Numbered from the stretch's first letter, positions 1 through 11,260 are shown. The stretch is 64,000 nt of DNA from Limnomonas spitsbergensis (GCA_037349105.1 JAYJMM010000032.1:434001-498000); one strand, 5' to 3'. Translations and numbers: made by a program. The notes: a model not told the origin generated them from the sequence alone.

Positions 1-1255
1 CCAAAACCCTACATCAAGAATCCCCAAATCAAACGTTGCGCCTCATCACAGCCAACGTACAAAGGATATATGGAGCAACACATGTAAAACATTATCTCAT
101 AACACTCTCCAGACATTTTAGTTATAAACGAAATTCATCTCCAAAAGCGCCATAAAAAGGCCCCATGGTTGAAGGCAGCACTCCACGGGTACCGCTGTGA
201 AGTTTTTGTGAAGTTTTTACAGTCCAACGGGGCATCACGTTTGATGCATGGGACTTGTGCCCGTAAACCGGTACATGCACTAAATACTCTAGGACAGCGA
301 GCGAAAACCAGTGACCAGTAGCGTGGGAATGAACCCCATAGTGCAGAAGATTAGCCCCAGCCATAGAACATGACGTGGGTGCAAAAGAGTTTGGTTGGAC
401 GCCTCCTAGGAAAATTAAGAAGGAAAGAAGAAGATCTAAGTGAAATCGTATAAGTCTGTGTAATTGGGCTTGCACCCATAGCGAAGGTGGGCGCAACACA
501 CGCGGAATGATAATTGCTATCAAGGAACAGCTTGCAGTCATGGGTCAAGCTCAGCTAAACCAAGACGGCAAGTCGGCAATTGTGACGGACGCCTGGTCCA
601 CATCTTGATGAAACCACCACACTCCAAACCTATGGGCATCACAGGCATCTACGCCCCAACAGGAAGCACCCCAGCAGAAGAAAAATCATGGAAACAGACC
701 AGAAAACACTAGGCCAAATGTCACCTTCTTATGGGTGACTGGAACGCCACTCTACGCCCTGAGGACAGGGGAAACAACCAAAGCTACATGAAGGACATAG
801 TACACCGGAATTTCACGCAACTGCTGCAGCTCCACCCGTGTGAAGCCCCTAACGCCCTTCGCAACCATAACTACACACACATAAACAGCGAAGAGGTAAT
901 AACATCCACCAGCAGAAGAGATGATATTATTACAAACATGGGCATGCATAATAGTCATGGGCAGACCCAAACCCTTCAAGACGGGCTACTCTCAGACCAC
1001 ACACCGCTTAAGGCTGACATCCACTTAGTCAACACAGGCATATTCATGCCACCAGAGATCACACAACACACACAAGCCTCGGCCCTAGTCCTGGTGCGAC
1101 CCAACATTGTCCCGGACAGAGTAGCCTTTTCACGAAAAATCTCTAGCTACTCAGAAGGCACCAGCAAGCCGACTGAGGAACTACATAAACAACTGAAATA
1201 TATTTTGCCCGTTGTACTGCCTGATGCCCCAGATGCACCAGGCATTACTGTCTGA
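1..1255 (+). pseudogene. Broken LINE endonuclease (EEP/APE-type) fragment
   Basis: Remnant of the endonuclease/exonuclease/phosphatase domain of a non-LTR retrotransposon. Bases 1-170 read LRLITANVQ then VINEIHLQKR, the first two metal/catalytic motifs (Asn, Glu). After an inserted repeat the domain resumes near 500 with RGMIIAIKEQL. An in-frame stop near 606 follows; ITGIYAPTG continues in another frame near 640, and GDWNAT (the Asp-Trp-Asn motif) opens a third frame from about 731. That last frame runs to 1255 and carries RRDDII and the C-terminal SDHTPLKADI motif, followed by a linker-like region. The family is recognised from motif order. The frameshifts, the stop and the insertion make it dead. 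No reverse transcriptase follows before the next gene. Confidence 0.8.
195..470 (-). repeat. Dispersed repeat inserted in the LINE fragment
   Basis: Reverse complement of this stretch matches the plus strand at about 30370-30690 (and its copies near 44.2-44.5 kb and 57.8-58.1 kb). The shared block runs from CCTAGGAGGCGTCCAACC through GTACCGGTTTACGGGCACAA. The copy here lacks an internal stretch of about 30 bp present in the other three. It splits the endonuclease reading frame, so it was inserted after the LINE. The repeat family is not recognised. Confidence 0.7.
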
Positions 1256-2182
1256 GGCGCATCCGCCATGCCAGCATCGACGCTGCTGGTTGCTACGGCA
1301 TCGTCCGACATGCTGCATGTTGCTAGCTCAGTCTCAAACCAGCCGTCGCCCAAACTGTTCGAAGAGCAAGAGCAGCCGGCAGTACAAACAGCAGTACAGT
1401 CTACCGTATTGCCCATGGAACAAGCTCAGTCCTGGGCACCATGCCCCTGGAGTTTCCGCCACCTCCAGTGCACCGCTGAGTGTCTAAGGTGTGTGCGTTG
1501 TTCTTGGCCGTCTCTTGTGTCCTGGTTCATACACATTTTGGGAGAGGGCGACGGGTACACAAGTGGTTTATTTACAGTCTAGTCACTGGACTCCAGCGGG
1601 GCATCACACTTACAGGGGGAAATGAGGGGTGTCGATGGCTATGCTTGTTACAATATTCTAGCAGGTTCTGGGAGATTACATACGTCATGTACCGGTACCG
1701 TAAATAGCTCTGGTTTGAGGCAACCTCTGATGGTTGGGTGCTTTACAAAACTGGTGACTCTGCTTGGGATATTTCAGGAAGGAGGGGCGATGGGTATTGG
1801 GTACCGGAAGGGCTGGAAGGCATGGCTGAATTGGCTGCATGGCCGAGGTTCATTTCCATCGCCATTCTCGAGGCGGCCAAAGGATGGCCTTATTGGCTCC
1901 TTGCTTGCTCCCATGCCATTTGCTTCAGAGAGAACATGGAAGCCAAGGTTTTCAACTAGTTTCGAAAATCCTGATGGCTTTCGGTGCTGATTGAGAATCA
2001 GGGGGGCTGGTATGACTGGAGTCTAGGTCACATTTATACCGGGTACTAGGGCATTGTACTGGGCTGAGCTGTAAGGACGCCGGCTTTTCTGCGTTACCTT
2101 ACCGCCGCACCTCTCTTTCTGTCATTCAGACACGATTCGCAAATTGCCGATTACCTTTCAACAAGACACAGGAAAGCTGGGG
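1256..2182. other. Gene-free stretch upstream of the first gene
   Basis: No family, RNA gene or well-structured repeat recognised. The overlapping short open frames here have no recognisable motifs. The 3' part presumably holds the promoter and 5' leader of the gene starting at 2183. I see no clear TATA box. Confidence 0.4.
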
Positions 2183-5100
2183 ATGGAGGCCCTACGGCGA
2201 TCTGGGCAGATTGCCTCATCGAGCTGTAGATGCATCACCGTCGGGAACAAGAGAGCTTCCCGACTGCCTTTCCATAAGAGGAATTCGTTGACTGTCAGAA
2301 TGAGAGCAGGCTGGAGCGATGAGGACGATGATGTGAACGGCTTAGACACGCTTGAAAAACGACAGCAATTTGCCGAAATTTGGAACGAGGAGCAATACAT
2401 GGGGGATAACTCGTATCTGATCAACAACAAGTACAATCAGGAGCCTAATTATGACGACCCAGAGTGGCATAAGAAGGTCACGGACTGGGGAGAGTTCTGG
2501 TGGGTCTAGCTGCCTTGCACCACCGTGACTTTTACCAGCGCATCATCCTGATACATTAATTGGCCTGAGGAGAAGCACGTATACATGTTGCATGCAATGC
2601 CTAGACAGTCACGCCTCCATGCCGTGCTCCAATGTTTATGCCGCACGAGGCTTCAATCGCAACCATGCGCTTTGCAGGAACTATCAGAAATGGGATATGG
2701 AGATTGAGGGCCTGGACGACGAACACGATGTCGCCGGGAACCCGATCAATTCACCCGAGCGCGTTATGAAGCTGTTTTCTGCCATCAAGGACATGCGCTA
2801 CCGAAGCGACGTGAAGCAGTGGATGGGGCCAGACAACTTCCGCGAGAACCTTTCCGTGTGGGAGAACCCGCCAGTGGCCCCGGACTTGCTCCCCGTCAAC
2901 CCCGCCTACACTAATAGTGACCTGCGAGCCATCTCTGAGAAGCGTCGCAGGTGGAGAGGGGAGGTTACATGTGCCGACCATGAACAGGAGCCACCACCTT
3001 GCCGCCGTGCCTCCATGCGACCATGACACTTAACCGCCATGCCACCATGCGTCCATGCGACCAAGCCACTGAACCTCCATGCTACGACGCCACTGTGCCA
3101 CCATGCACTGGCTCATATGCTACATCCCTAACCTGGAACCTTTGCATGGCTGCGTGAGCATGCATCATGGCATCCATGCTGTGGTCTGCTGTGAGCCACC
3201 GCTACTCTAGCCCTCACAAGATTGTGATCGCATCTCATGCTGATTAGGGAGAAAGGCCAGCTCATTGTCAATGCTCACGAACCCGATTTATCCTACTGTC
3301 TTCGCCAATTGATTATAAATGAGACTGGATGTTTTCATACTTCCATGCAAGGCATCCCTGTGGATCCCAGGAGCTACGTCTTGGTCCAACCCTGAGCCCT
3401 AAATATAATCATGGACAAACCCTGAGCCCTACATGCATCTCGGACAAACCTTGAACCCTAAACCCTCACCCTTCAGGAAGGACATCATGGACATTGAGTG
3501 GCGCCGAAGGCAGTCGCTGGTTGGCCTGCTGACGTACCCGAACCCATACCAGCTAGACGAACGACTGATCAAGTTCGGACTTGACGTCACGTGAGTGGTA
3601 TAGATCTAGAGGGCTGGGTTGATACAGTCTGTAACCTGGAGGGCAGGGTTGATGCCTGGCACCTGGATGGCTGGGTTGATGCCTGTAACCTGGAGGGCTG
3701 GAGCCAGCGTGCAGTCGGGCTTCTCAAAAGCGCCAACCTGGCATACTAAGCACAGTAGCACACCTACCGGTTTACCTTGCCGCGATGTCATCCTTCGAGT
3801 CAACTTCCTTATCCTACAAATAATTTTTGATCTTTTGATCCTTCAAGAAGTCAAACGATGATTTCTAGCGATTTGATCCCACTGTTTGATTCTTTTTTTA
3901 GTCATCAATGATTTCTAGAGATTTGATCCCATGATTTTATCCTACGAGTCAGCAATGATTTTGTCTGGCCCCAGGGACTTGGACTGGACTGAGGAGGAGA
4001 CGTACAAGCTGATTACTTTGGACGGTTTGGCTGCAAAGCCCGAGGCACATCAAGCACATGTGGAGAATCCCCTGGTGCCCATCGACTACGTTACGGTAAA
4101 TCAATGCATTTCATGATGGGTGGATTTATGTATGTGCGGTCTTCGGCGTGGACGGAAGGATCCACCTGTTTGACTAGGGCGCTGGGTCAAGGGATAGTCT
4201 CAGCGTCCTTATATGGTCAGGTTTCAATTTGTTTTGCCGGAGATGGGGCGCAAGCAGGAGCATGTGGCATGGGACGCATGGAGCATGGAGCATGGGGCGC
4301 AAGCAGGCGCATGGATGGGGCTTGTGTCCACGAGCGGTCAGGGGGGAATCAGCACCTTTGTTAAAAGCAGCATCGTTGTTTCCTAGGATACTGGTTCAGG
4401 TACCCCCGTTGCTCTCATGGTAAACACCCTCATTCAAATCTGAAAGCTCTTTGTAGAGTGAGGAGTATGCGCTAAGGACGACGCTTCGTGTCTTGCGCCC
4501 TGACATGTGGGTCTGGGGAGCCAGTCTTCATAAAAGCAGGGTTGAGGTCACCAGACTCGACAGAGGCACCAATGTCTCTCCAGGAAAATATACCGGTACT
4601 GTCTTTTCGCTCTTCATGAGCCTGACAGGCAGTTAAAAGCAGAGAGGATGGGGGGATGGAAGATAAGAAGCTGCCCTTGGCCTCTCCCAAACCTCCTACA
4701 ATTCCATTGTAGTGTGCTTAAGACCGCTTTGGGGGAGCGTCAAGGAAGCCACCACCGGCCGGCGACCGTTGGCCCATGTAGCATTGCTTGAGAACTGCAT
4801 CAGGTCCCCATGGCCGCAGGCGTGAATGAACTGAACTGTGGGCTGTGGCGGCTGATGTAGCTGAAGTACGGCGGCTGATGTAGCTGGAAAAAAGTGTCGC
4901 GGCTGATGCAGCTGACGTGCACTGAATAGTAAGTCCCCCTTGTGCAGACTATGGGCGTCAGCCATATCGAAGAAACTGAGGACTTCATCGAAAGCATTGG
5001 GCACATGGCCGACCCTCGTGAGGAAGAGGATTTCGAGGCCGAGGTGCGCGAGAGGGCAAACGGCGGGTGGGGGTGTTTGAATGTTAGTTTGTATGATCAG

Positions 5101-5790
5101 CATAGCAGTATTCGGTCGTCACGTAACCTGTGGCTGGCGAAATTGGCTGGCATTCGATTTTTGCTGCTGTAGCTAAATGGGCCTTTCCTTTCAGGGCCCA
5201 TCAGATTACCTTTGGGGGGCTGCTGAACGGCCACCACTGGGCTGATTGGGATCGGACCTTGACCACAACCTACGGCCTGTGGCCCAAGCTGCAGGGCTTG
5301 CTGCACCAAGCTTGGCCGGCTAGAGGCCAGGTTGTAGCTGAATTGTAGCTAGACCAGCTTTATTTGTAGCTGAAAGGCTTGCAGCACTCTTCAGCTGCAA
5401 ACTGAGTGGCCAAAACAATTTTGAGTTGGTGACGAAACTGACGATGCGCTGCCCGCTCTGGCATTCAAAACCCTGAACACCTTCACCCTTACCACTGAAC
5501 CAATCTGTCTGCAGGTTCTGCTCGATGCCATGGCATTTGTGGGTTGGACTGGGGAAGACCTCGTCGAGGACTTGCTTGCATACGAGGAGGGCACAGAGCA
5601 ACATGAGCAGGATGAGCTGCGTCAGGAAGAGGAGGAGGAGGAGGAATGGGAATATGATGGGGATGGGGATGTGGTGGAGGAGATGGGCGAGGAGGGGGAA
5701 GAGGAGGAGGGGGAAGAGGACGAGGGGGGAATGGAGGGGGAGGGGGAGGACGAGGATGAGGTGGTGGGAGAGGATGAGGGTGGTGCGTAG
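2183..5790 (+). CDS. Unrecognised six-exon gene; probable plastid-targeted protein with acidic tail
   Basis: Exons inferred from reading frame and GT-AG sites: 2183-2499, 2678-2950, 3477-3590, 3975-4095, 4948-5082, 5515-5790. Phases agree throughout and give about 411 aa. The ATG at 2183 was chosen because the following about 40 residues are rich in Ser, Arg and Lys with almost no acidic residues and end in TVRMRAGW, like a plastid transit peptide and cleavage site. The mature part is rich in Trp, Tyr and acidic residues (WGEFWNYQKWDME; DIEWRRRQSLVGL; DLDWTEEETYKL). The last exon ends in about 65 residues that are mostly Glu, Asp and Gly. The donor of exon 5 (gttagt at 5083) is the least certain boundary. 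I do not recognise the family. A plastid nucleoid or transcription-associated role is only a guess from targeting and acidity. Codon phase conservation makes a real gene very likely. Confidence 0.72.
3609..3705 (+). repeat. Short tandem repeat in intron 3 of the first gene
   Basis: Three to four degenerate copies of a roughly 30-bp unit of the type 'ctggagggctgggttgatgc'. It lies between the exons ending at 3590 and starting at 3975. No coding value seen. Confidence 0.6.
5185..5400 (+). repeat. Dispersed repeat, 'gtagctgaa' family (copy 1)
   Basis: Contains 'gggatcggaccttgacc', a 'gcctgtggcccaagctgcag' block and terminal copies of 'tgtagctgaa'. The same order of blocks recurs at 5880-6000, 13040-13215, 13465-13535, 20145-20295 and inverted at 21625-21760. 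It lies in intron 5 of the first gene. The family is unnamed here; its size (150-220 bp) and dispersion suggest a SINE, but I cannot show a pol III promoter in it. Confidence 0.55.
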
Positions 5791-5879
5791 CGGATGTGTG
5801 TGGCTGTGCGAGACTGCGAATGTGTGTGTCTATCAGGCTACCGGCGGAACCACGTAAGTACCTCACAACGGTACCCGCC

Positions 5880-6000
5880 GGTTTTCTTTGCAGTGTGCGC
5901 CATGCCACCTCGTGGGGGGCCGGCGGCAGCCATTTTTTGGCTGTAGGCCGGGCAGCAGGGCTGGCTGCAGCATCACACTTGGCTGTAGCTGAAGCACACT
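5880..6000 (+). repeat. Dispersed repeat, 'gtagctgaa' family (copy 2, partial)
   Basis: Has 'ggggggccggcggcagcc', 'ggctgtaggccgggcagcag', 'ggctggctgcagc' and ends in 'ggctgtagctgaagcac'. Matches the 3' half of the copy at 13040-13215. It lies just downstream of the first gene's stop codon. Confidence 0.5.
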
Positions 6001-6149
6001 AAGGACACGGCGTTACATGCCAACATGCTCGTGTCTGCCTTGCGAGCTGATCAACTGGCGGCTGAGCGACGACCCATCGCTGCGAACGTCTAGGAAGGCC
6101 TTTTCGGACTTTTTAGGCTGCGCCTTGTTCTGTTTTTAATTATGGGTGT

Positions 6150-6450
6150 GATGTATGATACCGGTACGTTAATACAATATTTGCATGTTGTGATATCCTT
6201 AGGCTGCACCCTCTGGGTTGGAAGCTTTGCGCGCAATAAATAACACCGAGTCTGGGGCACAGATCCACGTAATCCTCCCCCCCATATCGATTTGCTGACA
6301 TGTCAATGACGTTACACCTCTGGGCCCTGCTCAAAGAAGGCTCGGCCGCGTGGGCGCCTAACTAGAGAGTTGGTAGGAAAGATGGAAAGAAACACAGAAG
6401 GGGCAGGACAAAAGAAACATGTGGTGACAGCTCGACTGATGGGGCGGCTA
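6150..6450 (-). repeat. SINE-like dispersed repeat (partial)
   Basis: On the minus strand it contains the core 'GGCCCAGAGGTGTAACGTC' followed by 'ATTGACATG', preceded by a C/T-rich leader with 'GGGCGCCCACGCGGCCGAGC'. The same core recurs at about 6980, 22375, 22945, 30930 and 31465. It is the left part of the composite element described at 6695-7080. Confidence 0.5.
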
Positions 6451-6694
6451 ACCCAGGCCCTTTTTGCGGAGGACCCCCCTCAAGTGAGCCCTCTCTGGCA
6501 TACTTCATTGACTGACGTTGAGAGACAGGGGGCCTGAGGCGCTGGTCCAGTTTGGCCCCAAAGTGATGCTCCGGTTGGACGGGGGCTAAGTGATGAGGCA
6601 GACCTCCCATCTGGATCTGAGTGCGCAGCCCATGCAGCTGAGCACATCTGCTGGGGAGCAGCAGCCCCAGCGTAAGCAAGTCTGTCATAAGTTA

Positions 6695-7080
6695 AAAACG
6701 GTGTATGCCTGCTGGGGCCTGCTGTACGCTCGGCCGCGTGGGGCTGGTAGGGAATGACTTAGCTCAATTCCACGTACCATGCACAGCCAGGACCATGGTG
6801 CGGCCTTGACATCCTGTGAGGGGGCAGGAACATGGAACCCGGTGATCTGGACAGGGGGGTAGAGGTGATCGTTTGGCGGGTTCAATCGTTGAACCTTTGG
6901 GTTTGGATGCCTCCAATGTTACACCACTAGACCATCCCCCCTGGGGGGCATGCGTGTGCCGTGAATCCATCCAACAGTCAATGACATAACACCTTTGGGC
7001 TATGCTCAAAAAGCTTGACCGCGTGCGCGCCCGACTGCCTGGGCGGCAGGGAAGAGAGTTAAGGCTGTAGGAGGGAGGAA
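6695..7080 (-). mobile_element. tRNA-derived SINE-like element
   Basis: Read on the minus strand, the element has a C/T-rich leader, the core 'GCCCAAAGGTGTTATGTCA', then a tRNA-like head. The head has an A-box-like TGGTCTAGTGG (at about 6924-6934) fitting TRGYNNARNNG and, about 40 bp on, a degenerate B-box-like GGTTCAACGATT (about 6884-6895). A unique body follows ('CCATGTTCCTGCCCCCTCAC', 'CATTCCCTACCAGCCCCACG', 'CGGCCGAGCG...CAGCAGG'). The body recurs at 30000-30205 and, split by an insertion, at 31120-31620. The degenerate promoter boxes suggest an old copy. Confidence 0.55.
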
Positions 7081-7249
7081 AGAAACACACGGAAAAAGGA
7101 AAAGGAAAAGACCATTAAAATAGTAAAGGATAGGTGGAGGACATGTCACGGGTCGGGATCATGGGTCGATTCATGTGGCAACTGGCAAGCAGGACTTTTT
7201 GTTGTTCACAAACGTTGCTGTTTGATTTCAGATGAGAGTAGCACCACCC

Positions 7250-8618
7250 GAGGGTGGGGGGCAAAATAAAAGTTTAACACCCCATCCTCGAAAGTTGTAG
7301 AGCTTGACAAGAGCTTCCCATATCTGGTCTAAAATTTGTTTTTGGCCCAGGGGGCTGGGAGATATGGAGGGTCAAAGCGGGGGATGGGGAAGGTGGTAAC
7401 AAAAAAACGCTTAATTGAAATTTGCATTTTTTTTTAACATCAGAGTGAGACGATAGCTACACCGTTGCGTTCCTACTGTCATGTGCTGCAGTTATTCATT
7501 ATAAAACATCCCATACAGAATACCAGACCCCTCTTGGCATGCAATTATGGCATGGGGGGGTGTCATGGCACTAGAACCATATGCACCGTTGTGCGTACAT
7601 CCATTCTGGACTCACACGGTGTAGCTGCATTTGTAGGTGCTATGAATTAAGCAATGACAACCTATTGTAAGCATTGTTTGAAGGTCTTAAATCTACAGCA
7701 AGAATATGGACCACCAGTAGCTGGAGATGCGCCGACAGTGTGCAAGGTGCATGGCTGCGGGAAGGTAATCAAGCTATCAGCTATGCAGTTGCATGTCGGA
7801 GCGCATGTCTTGCTGCGGCAGCTGCGCCAATGTGGAGAAGCCTGTAGCTTGGAGCCAAGTGGTGCTGAGGCATGCGGCTTCTGTGGCATTGTGTGTGACG
7901 ACAGGACATCAGGCCTTTGCAAAACGGACTTGGGCAGAGGCTCTACTAGCGGCACGCTAGCAGTCGAGTCCCGCTGCCCCTGAAGTACAAGATGTCATAT
8001 GCGGCGGCTGAGAGGGGTTCTGCCCACAGTCATTGCACCAGCAGACCAGTGGCTTGCACCATGCAGGAGCATCGCGGGTACCATCCGCCCTTATGTCTGG
8101 AGCTATCACTTCCTAGATCACATGGAGTCAGCCCACCCTGGTCAGGAGCTGACGGAGGCAGATGTGACGAGATAGTATGCCGTCAACGCTGAGGAGTTTA
8201 AGGGGGGGGGGGCAAGGAGCTCCCCAAGAAGCAGAAGACCAGGCTTCTGAAGCAGCACATCAGCACGCAACGCTCAAGTTAGATGCTAGTCTGATGCCAC
8301 TCATGCGTGAGTCCTCTCGTTTCTGGAGCCTCGTGGTTTCTAGCGAGGATAGGTAGCTGGCAGGTGGTAGCTAGAGCAATGATTTGTTCGTTAGTTTCAC
8401 CGCTTGACATTTGTGAACCATCTATATTTATCGGCACCATTAGAAGCGCACGGATGAGCTGACTGAAATTGACCCTGCTACCTCCCTTAAATTCTGATTT
8501 TCGACTGAGGAATTAAGGTTTTACTAGGTTCCGGAGGCGGGGGGGGGGGTAGCCAGGCGTCGTTTGGCCCAAAAATTAGAATGAGGTGTTAAACTTATTT
8601 TTGCCCCCCCCCCCCTCG
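7250..8618. mobile_element. Possible inverted-repeat element around a zinc-finger ORF
   Basis: The left end (about 7250-7290, G-run then caaaataaaagtttaacacc) and the right end (about 8579-8618) are imperfect inverted repeats of about 40 bp. Between them lies the Cys/His-rich frame at 7654-7983. A 5-bp word, gcacc, lies just outside both ends. No transposase signature was recognised, and the G-rich ends could match by composition, so the call is tentative. Confidence 0.3.
7654..7983 (+). CDS. Small Cys/His-rich zinc-finger-like ORF, probably transposon-derived
   Basis: Open frame of 109 aa. It has CKHC near the start, CKVHGC around residue 35, an LHVGAHVL stretch around residue 50, and CGFCGIVC around residue 75, ending in ESRCP. 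Spaced Cys pairs with an intervening His motif look like a zinc-binding module; a similar 'HVGxHIL ... CGFCG' layout occurs in proteins linked to eukaryotic transposons (family knowledge, recalled, not checked). The frame may be a fragment: no splice partner or downstream domain was found, and the following sequence (to 8190) has no recognisable product. A mature product is doubtful. Confidence 0.35.
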   Translation: MTTYCKHCLKVLNLQQEYGPPVAGDAPTVCKVHGCGKVIKLSAMQLHVGAHVLLRQLRQCGEACSLEPSGAEACGFCGIVCDDRTSGLCKTDLGRGSTSGTLAVESRCP

Positions 8619-9794
8619 GCACCAGCGCGGAAATATGTCATAGTGAAGATCATACATATTGGTAATGCAGACTTCTTCTTCCAATCTCGCCCGAGAGCGT
8701 GACATGGAGCACCATGTTGTGGTGGCCACCGATGATCCATTTGCAATGCTAAAATCCTGGCTAAAACCATCAGATGCTGTTGGTGAGTATCCTTGAGGGC
8801 CATCCATTTGCATTGCTACAAGGAGGCCATACCCTTGGGGGTCGCTCCGTTTGCATTGCTACAATTTTCTGATGCTGCTGGTGAATAAGCGTCTGTACCC
8901 CTGGGGGCCAGGTGCAAAGAGCCCTACTGATTGGGCCACCGGCTGTTGGCCAGTCAATGCGACCCCTGGCATTGTGCCTTCCTTTGCCGCCCATGAGGAG
9001 AAGGAGGAGGGGGAGGAGGCCTGAACCCTAGGGGGAGGGGGAGGAGGAGGGCTGAATTCTGAGCAGCTTGATTTTTGCCGTGTCATCCCACTTTGCCCCA
9101 AGGTGACTCAGCTCAGCACCAGCGCATGATAGATAGACAAGAAAGGGTGGATGGGTGGGTCCAGCTTTGTTGACGATGCTCTACTCTTCAGGACACTAGC
9201 CAACGAAACGGAAGGAAATGTCCATGATGATGATGACAATGGTGATCTTCAAGTTGCTGATGATCACATTGATGATGATTCATGCATGACAGTTGCTGTT
9301 TTTGAGGGTCCTTGACACTGTTCAGGTCCTTCTCTTGGCTACAAGCTGCATGGCTGTTGCCGCTGCCCATTGGCCGTCGTGACCGACGAGCCCCCCGCGA
9401 CCCAGTCCAGCCCCGCCCTCGTGCCCCCGCTAATACACTCGCACCCCAGCCAAATCACAAATAGCTCGGCTCAGTTTCCATGCCCCAACAGCTCAATCAC
9501 TCATGCACCGTAAAACGCCTTAGGGTCCGCGCACACCCTAAAATCATTTCTTTTTTTTCGTCGCGCAGCTAAGAAGAATTTAATAAACGGCCGCCGAAGA
9601 CCAAATCTTTTTGAGTCTATTTCATGTACACGCCGCGCAGAGGACATTTCAGGCACTTTTCGACTCCACGCGTACCGATTACAACGGAAACCCGAGTTCA
9701 ACTCCGCGCTTTGATTATTATTAGCGCACAGCATGTCCGAGCACCCCAATAATTAATTAATTTTGAGCGAAGTCAAAGGCATTCTACGGTAGTT
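8619..9794. other. Gene-free stretch with low-complexity tracts
   Basis: Holds two imperfect copies of a segment around 'catttgcattgctaca' with 'ccttgggg' (8800-8890), a GGAGGA purine tract (8995-9050) and a 'gatgatgatgac' tract (9220-9280). A 'gtagctgaa'-family-like fragment may sit at 8900-8960. No gene recognised. Confidence 0.4.
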
Positions 9795-10170
9795 ATGTCC
9801 TCAATCAAACCCTCATGCCCCAGCTCAATCTCTCATCTGAACATGTCCCAACTCAATCTCACATGCCCCATAGTCCCATATCCATCGTTGATGCCCCATC
9901 TCCAATCTCCATCCCTCATGTCCCAGTATCTCACTACCGGGATCTCAGTCCCTCATGCCCCAGTTCGATCCCTCATGTCTAAGTTTAATCCCTCATGCCT
10001 CAGGGACTCCCATCTCCATCCCGTGAGCCCCATCTCAATCCCTCGTGCCTCAAGGGCTGCCATCTCAATCACCCATGCCCCAGCCAGCTCAATCCCTTAT
10101 GTCCCAGGGACTCCTATCTCAATCACTCATGCCCCCGCTAAATCCCTGCAGCACGTGGCAGCTCAGCCCC
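9795..10170 (+). repeat. Degenerate tandem repeat 'ctcatgccccagctcaatcc'
   Basis: About a dozen diverged copies of a roughly 24-bp unit built from 'catgccccag' and 'ctcaatccct'. Two open frames cross it but only reflect the repeat (Ser/Pro/Met-rich), so no protein is called. Confidence 0.6.
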
Positions 10171-10553
10171 TTGATGACCCCGTACTTTGCGGCAAGAAAT
10201 AAGCATCACTCATTCACTCACAACGACATTTCCAGCATTGGCTGATTTGCAAGCGTGCGCTGACACGTTGATAGGCGTCCCATGTCCTTCCACGCTAGGG
10301 AGAGGATTAAGTAGATGAGATCTGGCTGACAAATTGTGAAGGATGAGGCACGGTGAGGTATAATGTCAAGGGCGAGGCGGTAACAAGTTCAAGCGATTCC
10401 GATGAGACGGCAGCACTTTGCGATTGGAGAGCAGACAGCGGTGGAAAGTAAACCACACTCGGAAATGAAATTCAAGGAAGGCTCACAACTTGCTCCCCCC
10501 TCCAAAACTTTCTGATTTAGCCAGATTCTGCAATCACATGCCACACAATGTAA

Positions 10554-11260
10554 GAGCGGATTCACACCTGATTCCCATCTATCGGTTTCGCATGGTTTCG
10601 CGTGGTTTCGCGTGGTTTCAGTTCGGTTCAGTTCGACGAAACCACGCCAACTGAAACCGGTCTCGGACCACCAGTTTCAGTTCGCTGGTTTCGCAAGGTT
10701 GGCTGGTTTCGTAAGTTTCGTCACGATTTGTCGGCATTGCTCGCTGCGGTCTACATACCGCGCCCTGATTTTCAAATTACAGCTTCCTCAACTGTAGTTC
10801 TTTCTATACCTCCAACTGCTCGTTGCCATAAAGGTTGTCGGCAGCAATCAGACCCCAACTACGAGGCAAGGGCGCATCAAACAGCCTGCTAGGAACGTCA
10901 TGCCGAATGAGAAGACACGGCAGTAAAGGAATGTGTTATTTGATTGAATATCTACAATTGTCCCACCCTGAGGATGGGGTTGAGTCGGCTGAGGACGACA
11001 TGCCATCCGATGTGCTCATCAGCAGATCAGCATGGCAATGACGACCATGCTGTCATGCTAGCCCGTGCTGTATTGTCTGTTGTTGTATGTTGCTTTCCTG
11101 GCCACTTCACTGCATAAGCTGACGTCTAAGCATGCGACGGCCGCAAGGTTTAGTTTTTCTGATGTGAATTAGGTGAGAACGCAGGTTGCGAAATCAGTCG
11201 CCAAACTGACGAACTGAACCGAACCGAACTCGACGAACTGAACTAGGTGTGAATTGGCTC
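10554..11260. mobile_element. MITE-like TIR element with TAA target duplication
   Basis: The left end starts GAGCGGATTCACACC and the right end, read inverted, starts GAGCCAATTCACACC. TAA flanks both sides (10551-10553 and 11261-11263). Subterminal sequence is rich in short 'ggtttcg' and 'gttcggttcagttcg' repeats that also pair in inverted orientation (10580-10720 against 11205-11250). It is 707 bp with no transposase. The 3-bp TAA flank fits the PIF/Harbinger type of insertion, which is an inference from the target size alone. Confidence 0.55.

Noticed and set aside
5489..5908. Proline-rich minus-strand frame of 139 codons
   Set aside because: Antisense of the Glu/Asp-rich last exon of the first gene (GAG/GAA runs read as CTC/TTC and CCT).
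9795..10202. 135-codon frame rich in Ser, Pro and Met
   Set aside because: Mirrors the degenerate 'catgccccagctcaatcc' repeat; no splice or domain support.
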